From Parenemella sanctibonifatiensis (GTDB lineage Bacteria > Actinomycetota > Actinomycetes > Propionibacteriales > Propionibacteriaceae): DNA of 64,000 nucleotides. A model generated the notes under the pieces. It was not told where the DNA came from. It ran no database searches and saw only the letters and a list, made by a program, of their open reading frames with translations. Each line of letters opens with the position of its first letter. The stretch's first letter is position 1. This document shows, piece after piece, positions 53,916-62,537 of this stretch. Location: contig NZ_NMVJ01000007.1 in the NCBI RefSeq assembly GCF_002250565.1, positions 186,001 to 250,000 of the forward strand, read 5' to 3'. Both the position numbers and the translations under genes were made by a program.

Positions 53916-55012
53916 CCGGGCAGCTGCGGGTTGTCGGCGTACGCCAGCATCGGCACCGGGCCGCGCTGCTGCGGCCCTTCGTGACCTCGGCCCGGCGCAC
54001 CGAGGCCGTGGAGTACGTCGTCGCCGAGGTGGAGCTGGCCGACGGCAGCATCGGGCAGGGGTCGGCCGCGGAAACGGTGGCGGTGACCGGCGAAACCGCC
54101 GATTCGATCCAGGCCGCGCTGGCCGGGCCGCTGCGCGCCGCGCTCGAGGGTGCGAGCGGGACCGTGACCGAGCTGGCGGCCGTGATCGCCGCAACCGATG
54201 CCGGCAGCAGCGCCCGTGCTGCCCTCGACATCGCCCTGCACGATGCCTGGGCACGGTCGCTGGGCCAGCCGCTCGTGTCGGCGTTGGGAGGCGACCCGGA
54301 CCTGGTCCTCACCAACGACATGACCATCTCGCTCGAGGCCCCCGACGTGATGGCGGGGCACGCCCGGGAGGCGGTTGCCACCGGCGAGGAGATCCTCAAG
54401 ATCAAGCTGGGCCGCGACATCGAGGAGGACCGGCGCCGGCTCGCGGCGGTCTGTGAGGCGGCACCGGGCGTACGCCTGCGGCTGGACGCGAATCAGGGCT
54501 GGACACCCGAGCAGGCCATCGAGATCATCAACGGGTTTGCGGCCGGGCCGTGGCCGATCGACCTGGTCGAACAGCCGGTGCCGGCGGCCGACCTCGCCGG
54601 GCTGGCCCGGGTGCGGGCGGCGGTGGAGTTGCCGATCATGGCTGATGAGGCGGTTTGGACGGCGGCCGACGCGCGCCGGATCGTCGAAGCGGAAGCGGCC
54701 GACTTGCTCAACATCAAGCTCGCCAAGACCGGCGGTCTGGGTGAGGCGCTCGCGATCGCCGACGTGGCGGCCGAGGCGGGACTGGCCTGCATGGTCGGCG
54801 CAATGATGGAGCCGCGGATCTCGATCACTGCCGCTGCGCACCTGGCCTGCGCACATCCCGCGATCACCATGATCGACCTGGACCCGCCGGCCTGGTTCAC
54901 CTCGACGGCCCCGGCCGGTGGATACCGGCAGCAGGGCTCCCAGCTCAGGCTGTTCGGCGGTCCCGGGCTGGGACTGGAAAGGCTGGCGGCCGAGACCGAC
55001 CTGTCGTCATGA
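53912..55012 (+). CDS. Dipeptide epimerase, enolase superfamily (L-Ala-D/L-Glu type)
   Basis: A 366-residue muconate-lactonising-subgroup enzyme that would epimerise one residue of a dipeptide such as L-Ala-D-Glu, a peptidoglycan fragment. It has TNDMTIS, the KxK catalytic pair in LKIKLG, metal ligands in LDANQGW, VEQPV and MADEAVW, the second catalytic Lys in NIKLAKTGG, and DLDPP near the end, where a DxD motif binds the dipeptide amino group. The GTG start overlaps the DUF819 stop. Exact dipeptide specificity is not visible by eye. Confidence 0.88.
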   Translation: MTGQLRVVGVRQHRHRAALLRPFVTSARRTEAVEYVVAEVELADGSIGQGSAAETVAVTGETADSIQAALAGPLRAALEGASGTVTELAAVIAATDAGSSARAALDIALHDAWARSLGQPLVSALGGDPDLVLTNDMTISLEAPDVMAGHAREAVATGEEILKIKLGRDIEEDRRRLAAVCEAAPGVRLRLDANQGWTPEQAIEIINGFAAGPWPIDLVEQPVPAADLAGLARVRAAVELPIMADEAVWTAADARRIVEAEAADLLNIKLAKTGGLGEALAIADVAAEAGLACMVGAMMEPRISITAAAHLACAHPAITMIDLDPPAWFTSTAPAGGYRQQGSQLRLFGGPGLGLERLAAETDLSS

Positions 55013-55026
55013 TGGTCAGCTCGTGG

Positions 55027-55644
55027 TCAGCCCGCGATCGCGGCACCCCGGAAATGAATCGTGTCCTCGAGTGCAGGGATCCGCATCTCGACGGTGATGG
55101 CCCCGGCCTGGTCGTGGGGGACGGCGAACGCGATTGAGGCCGAGATCGACTCGCCGGGGGCAACCTCGTCGCCGAAGCCGGTGCCGTAGTTGCCACCGTG
55201 GTCGCGGACCATCTGGGCGCCGGTGTCGAACTCCCCATAGAACAGATGCACCACGATGTCGCGCGGGTCGAAGGGTTCGCTGCCGAGGTTGCCGCAGACC
55301 ACGTCCACGGCAACCAACTCGCCATTGGTGCCTTCGGCGCCGTCGGTGGTGCTGTCCGCAGCGGCCAGGGTGGCGCCCTCCACCGAGAAGATCAGACCCT
55401 CGGGATACTCGGCCTGCTGTTCGAACGTGAACTCACTGCCCTGCGGGCTGGTCTCGGGGACCTCGAGCCGGTCATCGGTGGGCTCGGGCACCGGTGTCTT
55501 GCCCGGTTCCCCCGCAGACGGTTCGCCGGTGGGTTGCGGCGCGGAGGTCCCACCGCCGCGACTGGGCGGCGGCTGGGTGGCGCAGGCGGCGAGCGGGACG
55601 AGCGCGGCCGCGCCGAGCGCGCCCAGGAGATGACGACGATCCAT
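55027..55644 (-). CDS. Lipoprotein with DUF4352-like domain
   Basis: A 205-residue protein with a lipoprotein signal (LLGALGAAALVPLAACATQ), a Pro/Gly/Thr-rich linker (about 23-65), and a beta-sandwich domain with LVAVDVVCGNLGSEPFDPRDIVVHLFY and a late VPHDQAGAITVEMRI. That pattern resembles the DUF4352 or Telomeric repeat-binding-like immunoglobulin folds of Gram-positive lipoproteins; no function is assigned. The ATG at 55644 has a -10 box seven bases upstream. It is convergent with the epimerase. Confidence 0.75.
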   Translation of the reverse strand: MDRRHLLGALGAAALVPLAACATQPPPSRGGGTSAPQPTGEPSAGEPGKTPVPEPTDDRLEVPETSPQGSEFTFEQQAEYPEGLIFSVEGATLAAADSTTDGAEGTNGELVAVDVVCGNLGSEPFDPRDIVVHLFYGEFDTGAQMVRDHGGNYGTGFGDEVAPGESISASIAFAVPHDQAGAITVEMRIPALEDTIHFRGAAIAG

Positions 55645-55651
55645 GGGATTC

Positions 55652-55657
55652 AGGTTA
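55652..55657 (-). promoter_or_regulatory. -10 box of a leaderless promoter
   Basis: On the minus strand TAACCT ends seven bases before the ATG at 55644. Confidence 0.5.
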
Positions 55658-55727
55658 GTTGGCTGCACGGCGTACGCCCGGCTGCGAACCGCGCACTGCC
55701 GAAACCTGACCCACCCGGGGGAAGCGC

Positions 55728-55733
55728 TAGCGT
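55728..55733 (+). promoter_or_regulatory. -10 box of a leaderless promoter
   Basis: TAGCGT ends seven bases before the ATG at 55741. Confidence 0.5.
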
Positions 55734-55740
55734 GACGCCC

Positions 55741-56418
55741 ATGGATTTGCAGCCGCCCCCGCCCGCGACCGTGCCGGCCGCCCATCTGAGCGGAGTTCCC
55801 GGTGGCGAGGTACGCCCGCGGCCCGGTGACCGGGTGGCGCTGCGGATGTCGAAATGGGACGGCAGCCCCCACTGGGCCACCGACTTCACCTACCTTGGCC
55901 GCGACGAGGCCGGCCATTGGTTGGGCGGGGCGGTCGGCGAACGGATGTGGCGCCCCGGCGCCGACTTCGGTTCGGCGATCGCGTGGGTGCGGTGCGTACC
56001 GGACCTGGAGGGCTGGATCGCGACGATCGATCAGCCGCCCCACCTGGTGCACCACTACGTCGACATCGCCACGCCGCCGCTGTGGCAGCCGAAGGTTGGC
56101 GCCGGTGAGGTTGCCGCCGAAGGCTGGCTGGTGAGCAGCGTCGACCTCGACCTGGACGTGGTCCGGGACCGGCGGCTGCGCGAGGGACACGACGACGTCG
56201 TCTGGGTTGATGACCGCGACGAGTTCGCCGAGCATCAGCGCCGCTTCAACTATCCGGCGCCGCTGATCGCGCGCGCCGAATACGACTGCGACACCGTCGA
56301 GCAGCGGGTCCGCGACCGGGTCCACCCCTTTGGTGACTGCGGCGACCGCTGGCTGACCGATTGGGTCGCGGCCGCAGGCCAACCCTGGAATCCGGCACCA
56401 CCTGAAGGGCAGCCATGA
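55741..56418 (+). CDS. DUF402 family protein
   Basis: A 225-residue cytosolic protein. The SSVDLDLDVV and WVDDRDEFAEHQ stretches carry the acidic cluster of DUF402, a metal-binding fold in nucleoside di/triphosphatases and the fosfomycin-pathway enzyme FomD. The C-terminal YPAPLIARAEYDCDTVEQRV is also typical. Here the natural substrate is unknown. Its stop overlaps the start of the glycerate kinase by four bases, so the two are co-translated. Confidence 0.8.
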   Translation: MDLQPPPPATVPAAHLSGVPGGEVRPRPGDRVALRMSKWDGSPHWATDFTYLGRDEAGHWLGGAVGERMWRPGADFGSAIAWVRCVPDLEGWIATIDQPPHLVHHYVDIATPPLWQPKVGAGEVAAEGWLVSSVDLDLDVVRDRRLREGHDDVVWVDDRDEFAEHQRRFNYPAPLIARAEYDCDTVEQRVRDRVHPFGDCGDRWLTDWVAAAGQPWNPAPPEGQP

Positions 56419-57533
56419 AGATCGTTCTGGCTTGCGACGCGTTCAAGGGATCGTTGGGTGCGACCGAGGTGCACCGCGCGCTGGCGGCCGGACTTCCCAC
56501 TCACACGGTGGTGTCGCGGCCGATGGCCGACGGTGGTGAAGGCACGGTCGAGGCGCTGATCGAAGCCGGGTGGCAGGAGCGCGCCGTGACGTGTTCCGGG
56601 CCCACCGGCGAGCCTGGCACGGCGCGGTGGGCGTACGCCGACGGGACCGCTGTCGTCGAACTCGCTGACTGCTGTGGCCTGCTGCGGCTACCCGACGGAC
56701 TCGCCGGGCTGACTGCCAGCAGCTGCGGTCTGGGTGAGGCGATGGCCGCCGCGTTGACCGGGCCGGATCCGGTGGAACGGATGGTCGTCGGCATCGGCGG
56801 GTCGGCCAGCACCGATGCCGGCCTGGGGATGCTCGCCGGCCTCGGGGCACGACTGAGTGATGCGACCGGGGCGCCGATCACGCCCGGGCTCGCCGGAGCG
56901 GCGGACCTGATCGAGGTGGACCTGTCCGCGCTGCCGACGGCTCTGGCTGAGGTCGAACTGGTGGTCGCCGCCGACGTCACCAATCCGCTGCTCGGCCCCA
57001 ACGGTGCAGCCGCGATCTATGGGCCGCAGAAGGGGCTGACCGCCGAGCAGATTTCCGGGGCGGATCCGCTGCTGGCCAGGGCTGCAGACCTGGTCGAAGC
57101 CGCCACCGACATTCGCGGTCTGCCGCGCGGGACATCCGCCGTACGCGAGCGGCCCGGGGCTGGTGCGGCCGGCGGGGTGGGGTTTGCCCTGCTGGCCCTC
57201 GGCGCGAGGTTCCAGCCCGGCGTGGAGCTGGTGGCCGACCTGGTCGGCCTGGCCGAGACGATCAGCGGGGCCGATCTGGTGGTCACCGGTGAGGGAAAGC
57301 TGGACCGGCAGACGCTGTCGGGGAAGGCGCCGATGGGGGTGGCGCGGCTGGCGCGAGCTTCCGGCGTACCGGTGGTCGCCGTGTGCGGTCGGCTGGACGC
57401 CACTCCGACCGAGGTCACCGAGGCAGGGTTTGCGGCGGCGTACGCGCTGGCCGAGCTGGAGCCCGATCCGCGAGTGTCAATGGCGGAGGCGGGGCGGCTG
57501 CTGACGGAGCTGGCGTCGCGGCTGCTGGGCTGA
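56415..57533 (+). CDS. Glycerate kinase
   Basis: Phosphorylates glycerate with ATP, feeding glyoxylate or serine-type carbon into lower glycolysis. The 372-residue protein has the GlxK/GarK-family motifs MADGGEGTVEALIEA (about 35-49), VVGIGGSASTDAGLGMLAGLGA (near 118), VAADVTNPLLGPNGAA and VTGEGKLDRQTLSGKAP. Length and motifs are normal. It is coupled to the DUF402 gene and ends 125 bases before the convergent MscS gene. Confidence 0.92.
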   Translation: MKIVLACDAFKGSLGATEVHRALAAGLPTHTVVSRPMADGGEGTVEALIEAGWQERAVTCSGPTGEPGTARWAYADGTAVVELADCCGLLRLPDGLAGLTASSCGLGEAMAAALTGPDPVERMVVGIGGSASTDAGLGMLAGLGARLSDATGAPITPGLAGAADLIEVDLSALPTALAEVELVVAADVTNPLLGPNGAAAIYGPQKGLTAEQISGADPLLARAADLVEAATDIRGLPRGTSAVRERPGAGAAGGVGFALLALGARFQPGVELVADLVGLAETISGADLVVTGEGKLDRQTLSGKAPMGVARLARASGVPVVAVCGRLDATPTEVTEAGFAAAYALAELEPDPRVSMAEAGRLLTELASRLLG

Positions 57534-57568
57534 GGTCTTCGGCAGGGTTGCCGGTGGTCCAGTTGGGT

Positions 57569-57630
57569 TCCGGTACGCCCGCCACACCCCACGCCGCCCC
57601 GCCAGCCGACCTTTGAGGTGCCGGTTGGCG
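57569..57630. repeat. Intergenic repeat, copy B
   Basis: Second copy of the 62-base element at 52199-52260, same orientation, sharing an exact 22-base start. It lies between convergent glycerate kinase and MscS genes. Confidence 0.7.
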
Positions 57631-57657
57631 TGGTTTTCGTACGGAATCGACCCGCAC

Positions 57658-58644
57658 TCAGCCCTCGGGTGGCCCCGTGACCACCCGGGGCACCGGGATG
57701 CCGGCTTCCTTGAGGGCGAGTTCGCCCTGTCGGAGCATCTCGCGTTCGACGCCCCACTGGGCGCCGGGTGCGGTCTTGCAGATCAGGCGTACGGTCAGCT
57801 GCCCCGGTGCTGAGGCGACCACGCCCTGGACCTGCGGGTCCTCGAGCATCGTGGTCGACATCGACGGGTCGTTCTCGTGGATCTGCTTGGCGGCGTTGGC
57901 CAGCACCGTGATGGCCTGGTCGACGTTGGCGGTGTCGGAGATGAGGAAGTTGACCACGGCCCGTGACCAGCCTTGGGAGTGGTTGCCGACCTCGGTGATC
58001 TCGCCGTGCCGGATGTACCAGACCTGCCCGTGGAAGTCGCGGATCCGGGTGATGCGCAGGGTCACCTCTTCGACGGTGCCGGAGATGTCGCCGATCTGGA
58101 CCTGGTCGCCGACGCCGTACTGGTCCTCAAGGATCAAGAAGGTGCCCGACAGGAAATCCTTGACCAAACTCTGGGCGCCGAAGGCGATCGCGACACCACC
58201 CACGCCGGCGGAGGCCAGCAGCGGCCCCAGCGGCAACCCCAACACCGACATGATCATGAGGATCGCGACGGTGGTGATGATGATGGTGGACAGGTTGCGC
58301 AGCAGCGAGGCGACGGTGCGGGTGCGCTGGCTGCCACGGGCGGAGGCCCCCAAATTGGGCAGCTTCACCTTGCCCTTGGCCTTGCCGGTCTGATGGGCAT
58401 GCCGGGTGGCCCGGTTCACCGCCACGTCGGTCACCCGCTGGACCGCGATGCTCACCACCCAGCGTGCGGCGAGCGCGACCACCACGATCAGTCCGATCAT
58501 GATGAGCGAGTCGGGCCAGACCCAGGTCAGCGGCGAGTCGGGGACATCAATCGGCGGCAGGGTCTGCAGCGGGACCAGTCCGCCGAAGCCTCCGGTGAGG
58601 GAGGCCTGGGCAGGGAGGTGGCCGAGGAATCCGTCGAACGCCAT
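57658..58644 (-). CDS. MscS-family mechanosensitive channel
   Basis: A 328-residue channel that opens under membrane tension to relieve osmotic shock. It has three to four helices, the pore-lining region ASAGVGGVAIAFGAQSLVKD with the Gly/Ala pattern of MscS TM3, then FLEDQYGVGDQVQIGDISGTV-type beta-domain motifs and a C-terminal domain. The ATG at 58644 lacks a ribosome binding site but has a -10 box seven bases upstream. It is divergent from terC. Confidence 0.92.
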   Translation of the reverse strand: MAFDGFLGHLPAQASLTGGFGGLVPLQTLPPIDVPDSPLTWVWPDSLIMIGLIVVVALAARWVVSIAVQRVTDVAVNRATRHAHQTGKAKGKVKLPNLGASARGSQRTRTVASLLRNLSTIIITTVAILMIMSVLGLPLGPLLASAGVGGVAIAFGAQSLVKDFLSGTFLILEDQYGVGDQVQIGDISGTVEEVTLRITRIRDFHGQVWYIRHGEITEVGNHSQGWSRAVVNFLISDTANVDQAITVLANAAKQIHENDPSMSTTMLEDPQVQGVVASAPGQLTVRLICKTAPGAQWGVEREMLRQGELALKEAGIPVPRVVTGPPEG

Positions 58645-58651
58645 GGCGGCC

Positions 58652-58657
58652 AGCTTA
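58652..58657 (-). promoter_or_regulatory. -10 box of a leaderless promoter
   Basis: On the minus strand TAAGCT ends seven bases before the ATG at 58644. Confidence 0.5.
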
Positions 58658-58892
58658 GGTCAGCGCGCCCCGTACGCCAGCCCTCACCTCGTCTCGACAG
58701 CCGGGGGTGATTCGGGGCAAGATGTGCCGTACGCCCCGCCGGGCGGACGTGATTGGTGACACATCCATTGACCACGTACGATGGTGGGGCCTGACTGGCA
58801 CCACCCAAGCTCTCATGAACGCCGATTGCGTCTGCAGGGCGCTGGCAATGGCAGTCAATGCGGCGACTCCGGTCGTCGCCGGTAGGAGAATT

Positions 58893-60125
58893 ATGGAACC
58901 CTGGTGGGTTTGGGCGATCACGATCGTCGCGATCGCAGGATTGCTGGCGTTCGACTTCTTTGCGCACGTACGCAAGGCGCACGTCCCGACGATCAAGGAA
59001 GCGGCGGTCTGGTCGGCAATCTATGTCGGCATTGCGCTGCTCTTCGGCGTCTTCGTTTGGGTTTTCGGTGGCATCGAGATGAGCATCGACTACTACGCGG
59101 GCTATGTGACCGAGAAGGCGTTGTCGGTCGACAACCTGTTTGTCTTCCTCATCATCATCCAGAGTTTCCGGGTGCCGAGGGCTGATCAGCAGAAGGTGCT
59201 GCTCTTTGGCATCGTCTTCGCGATGTTCGCGCGCGGTGCCTTCATCGCCGTCGGCGCGGTCGCGATCAACCAGCTGTCCTGGATCTTCTACATCTTCGGC
59301 GCCATCCTCATCCTCACCGCCGTCAACATGATCCGTGGCGAGGCCAGCGGCGACGATGACGAGGACGAGGCGAACAACTTCATCATCCGGTTTGCCCGCA
59401 AGGTGATGCACACCTCGGATCACTACGACGGCGACAAGCTGTTCACCTACGAGAACGGCAAGAAGGTCATGACGCCGATGCTGCTCGTGATGGTGGCCAT
59501 CGGCGGCACCGATGTGCTCTTCGCGGTCGACTCGATCCCGGCGATCTTCGGTCTCACCACCGACCCCTACATCGTCTTCACCGCGACCGCGTTCTCCCTG
59601 ATGGGCCTGCGCCAGCTGTACTTCCTCATCGACGGCATGCTGGACCGCCTCGTCTACCTCAACTGGGGTCTGTCGATCATCCTCGGTTTCATCGGTGTGA
59701 AGCTGGTGCTGCACGCGCTCCACGAGAACACCCTGCCGTTCCTCAACGGTGGCGAGCACTTCGACGTGCCGGAGATCACCACGCCGGTGTCGCTGGCGGT
59801 CATCCTGGGCATCCTCGCCATCACGATCGTGCTGTCCCTGGTCAGCAAGACCGGCAAGGTGCAGACGATCGAGAAGGGCGGCGCACGGTACGCCAAGGAG
59901 TTCCTGTCCGCGGATGCGTACACGCCCCGTGATGACGTCGAGCAGGCCTGGCGGATGCTGACCTGGCGTGAGCGTCAGTTCAGTGAGCTGCCCGACGACA
60001 TGAAGACCCGAGCGGACGATCCGGAGAAGCTGCAGCAGCTCTTCGCCGACGCCCACGCCAAGCGCGCTGGGGGCACCGAGGTCCCGGACCCGGGCGCGTA
60101 CCCGCCTGATCCCGGCACTCCCTGA
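58893..60125 (+). CDS. TerC family membrane protein
   Basis: TerC/Alx-type proteins export or handle divalent metals, notably manganese, and support secreted metalloenzymes. The 410-residue protein has about nine helices with acidic residues in the membrane: SVDNLFVFLIIIQSF, GGTDVLFAVDSIPAIFG and FSLMGLRQLYFLIDG are the hallmarks. A long hydrophilic tail follows. TAGGAGAA precedes the ATG at 58893. A 7-bp stem (58861-58867 with 58875-58881) lies just before it; I could not recognise a yybP-ykoY manganese riboswitch there. Confidence 0.93.
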   Translation: MEPWWVWAITIVAIAGLLAFDFFAHVRKAHVPTIKEAAVWSAIYVGIALLFGVFVWVFGGIEMSIDYYAGYVTEKALSVDNLFVFLIIIQSFRVPRADQQKVLLFGIVFAMFARGAFIAVGAVAINQLSWIFYIFGAILILTAVNMIRGEASGDDDEDEANNFIIRFARKVMHTSDHYDGDKLFTYENGKKVMTPMLLVMVAIGGTDVLFAVDSIPAIFGLTTDPYIVFTATAFSLMGLRQLYFLIDGMLDRLVYLNWGLSIILGFIGVKLVLHALHENTLPFLNGGEHFDVPEITTPVSLAVILGILAITIVLSLVSKTGKVQTIEKGGARYAKEFLSADAYTPRDDVEQAWRMLTWRERQFSELPDDMKTRADDPEKLQQLFADAHAKRAGGTEVPDPGAYPPDPGTP

Positions 60126-60154
60126 CGATCTCCGATCTGGTCAGATGACGTGAT

Positions 60155-60200
60155 CAACGCCGCCGGCGTCACCTTGCGAGGTGGCGCCGGCGGTGCGTTG
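60155..60200 (+). terminator. Terminator after terC
   Basis: GC-rich arms at 60155-60173 and 60180-60200 pair with few mismatches around a six-base loop, about 30 bases after the terC stop. Confidence 0.65.
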
Positions 60201-60298
60201 TCCGGGCGTAGTCGGGTCGGCCGGCCATGCAACCGACTGCAGGGGCGTACGCCGGTCGCTAGGGTTGGCACAGCAATCTCACGAGGAGCAAAGCGCGC

Positions 60299-61195
60299 GT
60301 GCCGATCTTTCAAGCCAGCCTGTGGACAGGCTCGATCACCTCGGCGCCGCCGCTGCGTGATGGGCAGCCGGCCTGGCAGCGCAAGGCGATCAAGCTGGTC
60401 GGCAGCATCTGGTTCGAGGGGCTGGTCATCGCCGTCATCGTGCTGAACTCGGTCGCGATCGGCGTCCAGACCTATCTCGAGACTGGCACCCGTCTGTCGC
60501 GCACCATCGAGGTTTTCGACGTCGTCCTGGTGGTGTTCTTTGCGGTGGAGCTGCTGCTGCGGTTCGTCGCCCACGGCCTGTCGGTGCGGGCCTTCGTCCG
60601 CAATCCGTGGAACGTCTTCGACTTCATCGTGGTGCTGGTCGCCTGGCTGCCGTGGATCAACAGTGCGTGGACCGTGTTGCGCGTCGTACGCCTGCTCCGG
60701 GTGGTGCGGCTGCTGCGGGTGATGCCCGACATTTCGGTGCTGATGGAAGGCATCCGGCGGGCGTTGGGGCCGGCGTTCAGCCTCGGCAGCATCATCGCGC
60801 TGGGCACCTACATCTATGCGGTGGTGGGCTATGTCGCCTTCGCCGATGTGGCGCCGGAGTACTTCGGCAACATCGGCGAGGGCATGCTGACGTTGTTCGA
60901 GCTGCTCACGCTGGAGGGCTGGAATGACACCCTCAGTGACCTGCGTGCGGCGTCTCCGTGGGGGTTGATCTACACGATCGCCTTCGTGCTGTTCGGGACC
61001 TATGTGGTCGTCAACTTCGTCGTCGGCGTGATCGTGACCAGCCTCGAGGATGCGTACGAGGCCAAGCGGGGCGTCAGCGAGGACGACATGATGGTCGTCC
61101 TGCAGCGCCTGGAGGACAAGATCGACAGGCTGGAACGCGAGCGCGACACGGCGATCGCCGATGTCACTTCGACCGAGGAGCCGGCGACGCCATGA
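60299..61195 (+). CDS. Bacterial voltage-gated cation (sodium) channel homologue
   Basis: A 298-residue six-helix channel subunit like NaChBac; four subunits form a pore. S4 carries evenly spaced Arg residues (VLRVVRLLRVVRLLRVMP). The pore helix and filter read ELLTLEGWND, close to the TLESW filter of sodium-selective bacterial channels, with the key Glu present and Gly for Ser. S6 contains NFVVGVIVTSL, and a C-terminal coiled coil (LQRLEDKIDRLERERD) can hold the tetramer. The GTG at 60299 has GAGGAG upstream. The stop overlaps the next gene as ATGA. Confidence 0.9.
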   Translation: MPIFQASLWTGSITSAPPLRDGQPAWQRKAIKLVGSIWFEGLVIAVIVLNSVAIGVQTYLETGTRLSRTIEVFDVVLVVFFAVELLLRFVAHGLSVRAFVRNPWNVFDFIVVLVAWLPWINSAWTVLRVVRLLRVVRLLRVMPDISVLMEGIRRALGPAFSLGSIIALGTYIYAVVGYVAFADVAPEYFGNIGEGMLTLFELLTLEGWNDTLSDLRAASPWGLIYTIAFVLFGTYVVVNFVVGVIVTSLEDAYEAKRGVSEDDMMVVLQRLEDKIDRLERERDTAIADVTSTEEPATP

Positions 61196-62508
61196 ATCAG
61201 CCCACTCCCTATCTGGCGGGGATGTCGACGATCGACATGACGCCGCCGGTGGGGACGCCACTGGCTGGATTCAGCCACCGCGGTTTTCACTCCAGCGTCG
61301 GCGTGGATCATCCGTTGCGGGCGGTCGCCCTGAGTCTGGGTGATGGGGCGACCGATGTGGTGGTGGTGTCGGTGGAGTTGGTCGGGCTGCAGGACGATCT
61401 GCCCGATCGAATCGCGGCCGGCATCGGAGAGCGATTGGGGCTGGATCGGAGCCAGATCCTGCTCAACGCCACCCACACGCACTGCGGGCCGGCCCTGCGT
61501 GACAACGATGTGCACACCCACGGCTGGATCGATGAGGCTTACCGCGAGGAACTCATCGGGCGGCTCGTGACGCTCGCCGAACGCGCCCATCACCATCGGG
61601 TGCCCGTGCGGCTCGAGCGTGCGGTCGGTCGTTGCGGCATCGCGATGAACCGTCGACGACCGGATCCTGAAGCGCCAGGCCGGGTGGGCCGGGCGATGGC
61701 ACCCCACCCCGAAGGCCCGAGCGACCACGACGTGCCGGTGCTGGTGTTGCGCGGCGAGGACGGCGGCATCCGCGGGGTGGTGGCCAGCTACGCCTGCCAC
61801 CCGACCTCGCGCAACGGGCTGTGGATCGGCGGCGACTACGTGTCGTACGCCGTGGACGCCCTGGTCGATGCCACGGCGGCTCAGGCGATGGTGCTGCAGG
61901 GCTGCGCCGGGGATCAGAAGCCGCGGCCTGCTGATCCGCGCAGCGCGGTCTTCGGCATTCGGACTCGGGAGCAGGTCGCCGCACTCGGTCACGAGCTGGC
62001 CGACGCGGCACTGGCGGCGATGACCGATGCGGTGCCGGTGGCGGGCGCGATTCGTACTGCCTTCGGCACGATTCCGCTGCGGACCGAGGAGGTCGACCGC
62101 GAGCGGGTACGCCGGCTGGCCGACTCGTCGCTGCCGCACGAGCGGCGCTGGTCGCAGACCTGGCAGCGCAAGCTCGCCGACGGGGAGGCCACCACCTCCG
62201 AGGCGGACCTCGTGGCGCAGGTGATCTCCGTCGGTGAGGACGTTGCGGTGGTGGCGCTGGGCGGGGAGATGACCGTCGAGCACGGCCTGCGGCTCAAGCG
62301 TGAGCTCGGTGGGCGCTTCGCCCAGGTGGTGCCGCTGGGGTACAGCAATGGCTTGGTCGGCTATGTGCCGGTGGCGCGCCAGTTCGACGAGTACGGCTAC
62401 GAGGTGATCGAGGCGAACACGTTCCGACGGTACGCCGGGCGGTGGGCGCGCGACACCGAGGACCAGATTCATGGTGCCGTGGCCGGGCTGGTGGACGGGC
62501 TGGCCTGA
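61192..62508 (+). CDS. Neutral/alkaline ceramidase-like protein, no signal peptide
   Basis: A 438-residue protein with the fold and motifs of the N-terminal domain of neutral ceramidases: IDMTPPVGTPLAGFSHRG at the start, NATHTHCGPAL with metal-binding His residues, SYACHPTSRN and LQGCAGDQ. Classical enzymes are secreted and longer and cleave sphingolipids; this one lacks a signal peptide and the C-terminal domain, so it is probably a cytosolic metal-dependent hydrolase of another substrate. It is translationally coupled to the voltage-gated channel gene, an unusual pairing. Confidence 0.8.
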   Translation: MNQPTPYLAGMSTIDMTPPVGTPLAGFSHRGFHSSVGVDHPLRAVALSLGDGATDVVVVSVELVGLQDDLPDRIAAGIGERLGLDRSQILLNATHTHCGPALRDNDVHTHGWIDEAYREELIGRLVTLAERAHHHRVPVRLERAVGRCGIAMNRRRPDPEAPGRVGRAMAPHPEGPSDHDVPVLVLRGEDGGIRGVVASYACHPTSRNGLWIGGDYVSYAVDALVDATAAQAMVLQGCAGDQKPRPADPRSAVFGIRTREQVAALGHELADAALAAMTDAVPVAGAIRTAFGTIPLRTEEVDRERVRRLADSSLPHERRWSQTWQRKLADGEATTSEADLVAQVISVGEDVAVVALGGEMTVEHGLRLKRELGGRFAQVVPLGYSNGLVGYVPVARQFDEYGYEVIEANTFRRYAGRWARDTEDQIHGAVAGLVDGLA

Positions 62509-62537
62509 GCCAAGGTCTGGTCGGACTTCGACGTACG

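Noticed and set aside
58740-58892. Possible yybP-ykoY manganese riboswitch upstream of terC
   Set aside because: The position is typical, but I could not find the conserved core; only a small local stem is visible.
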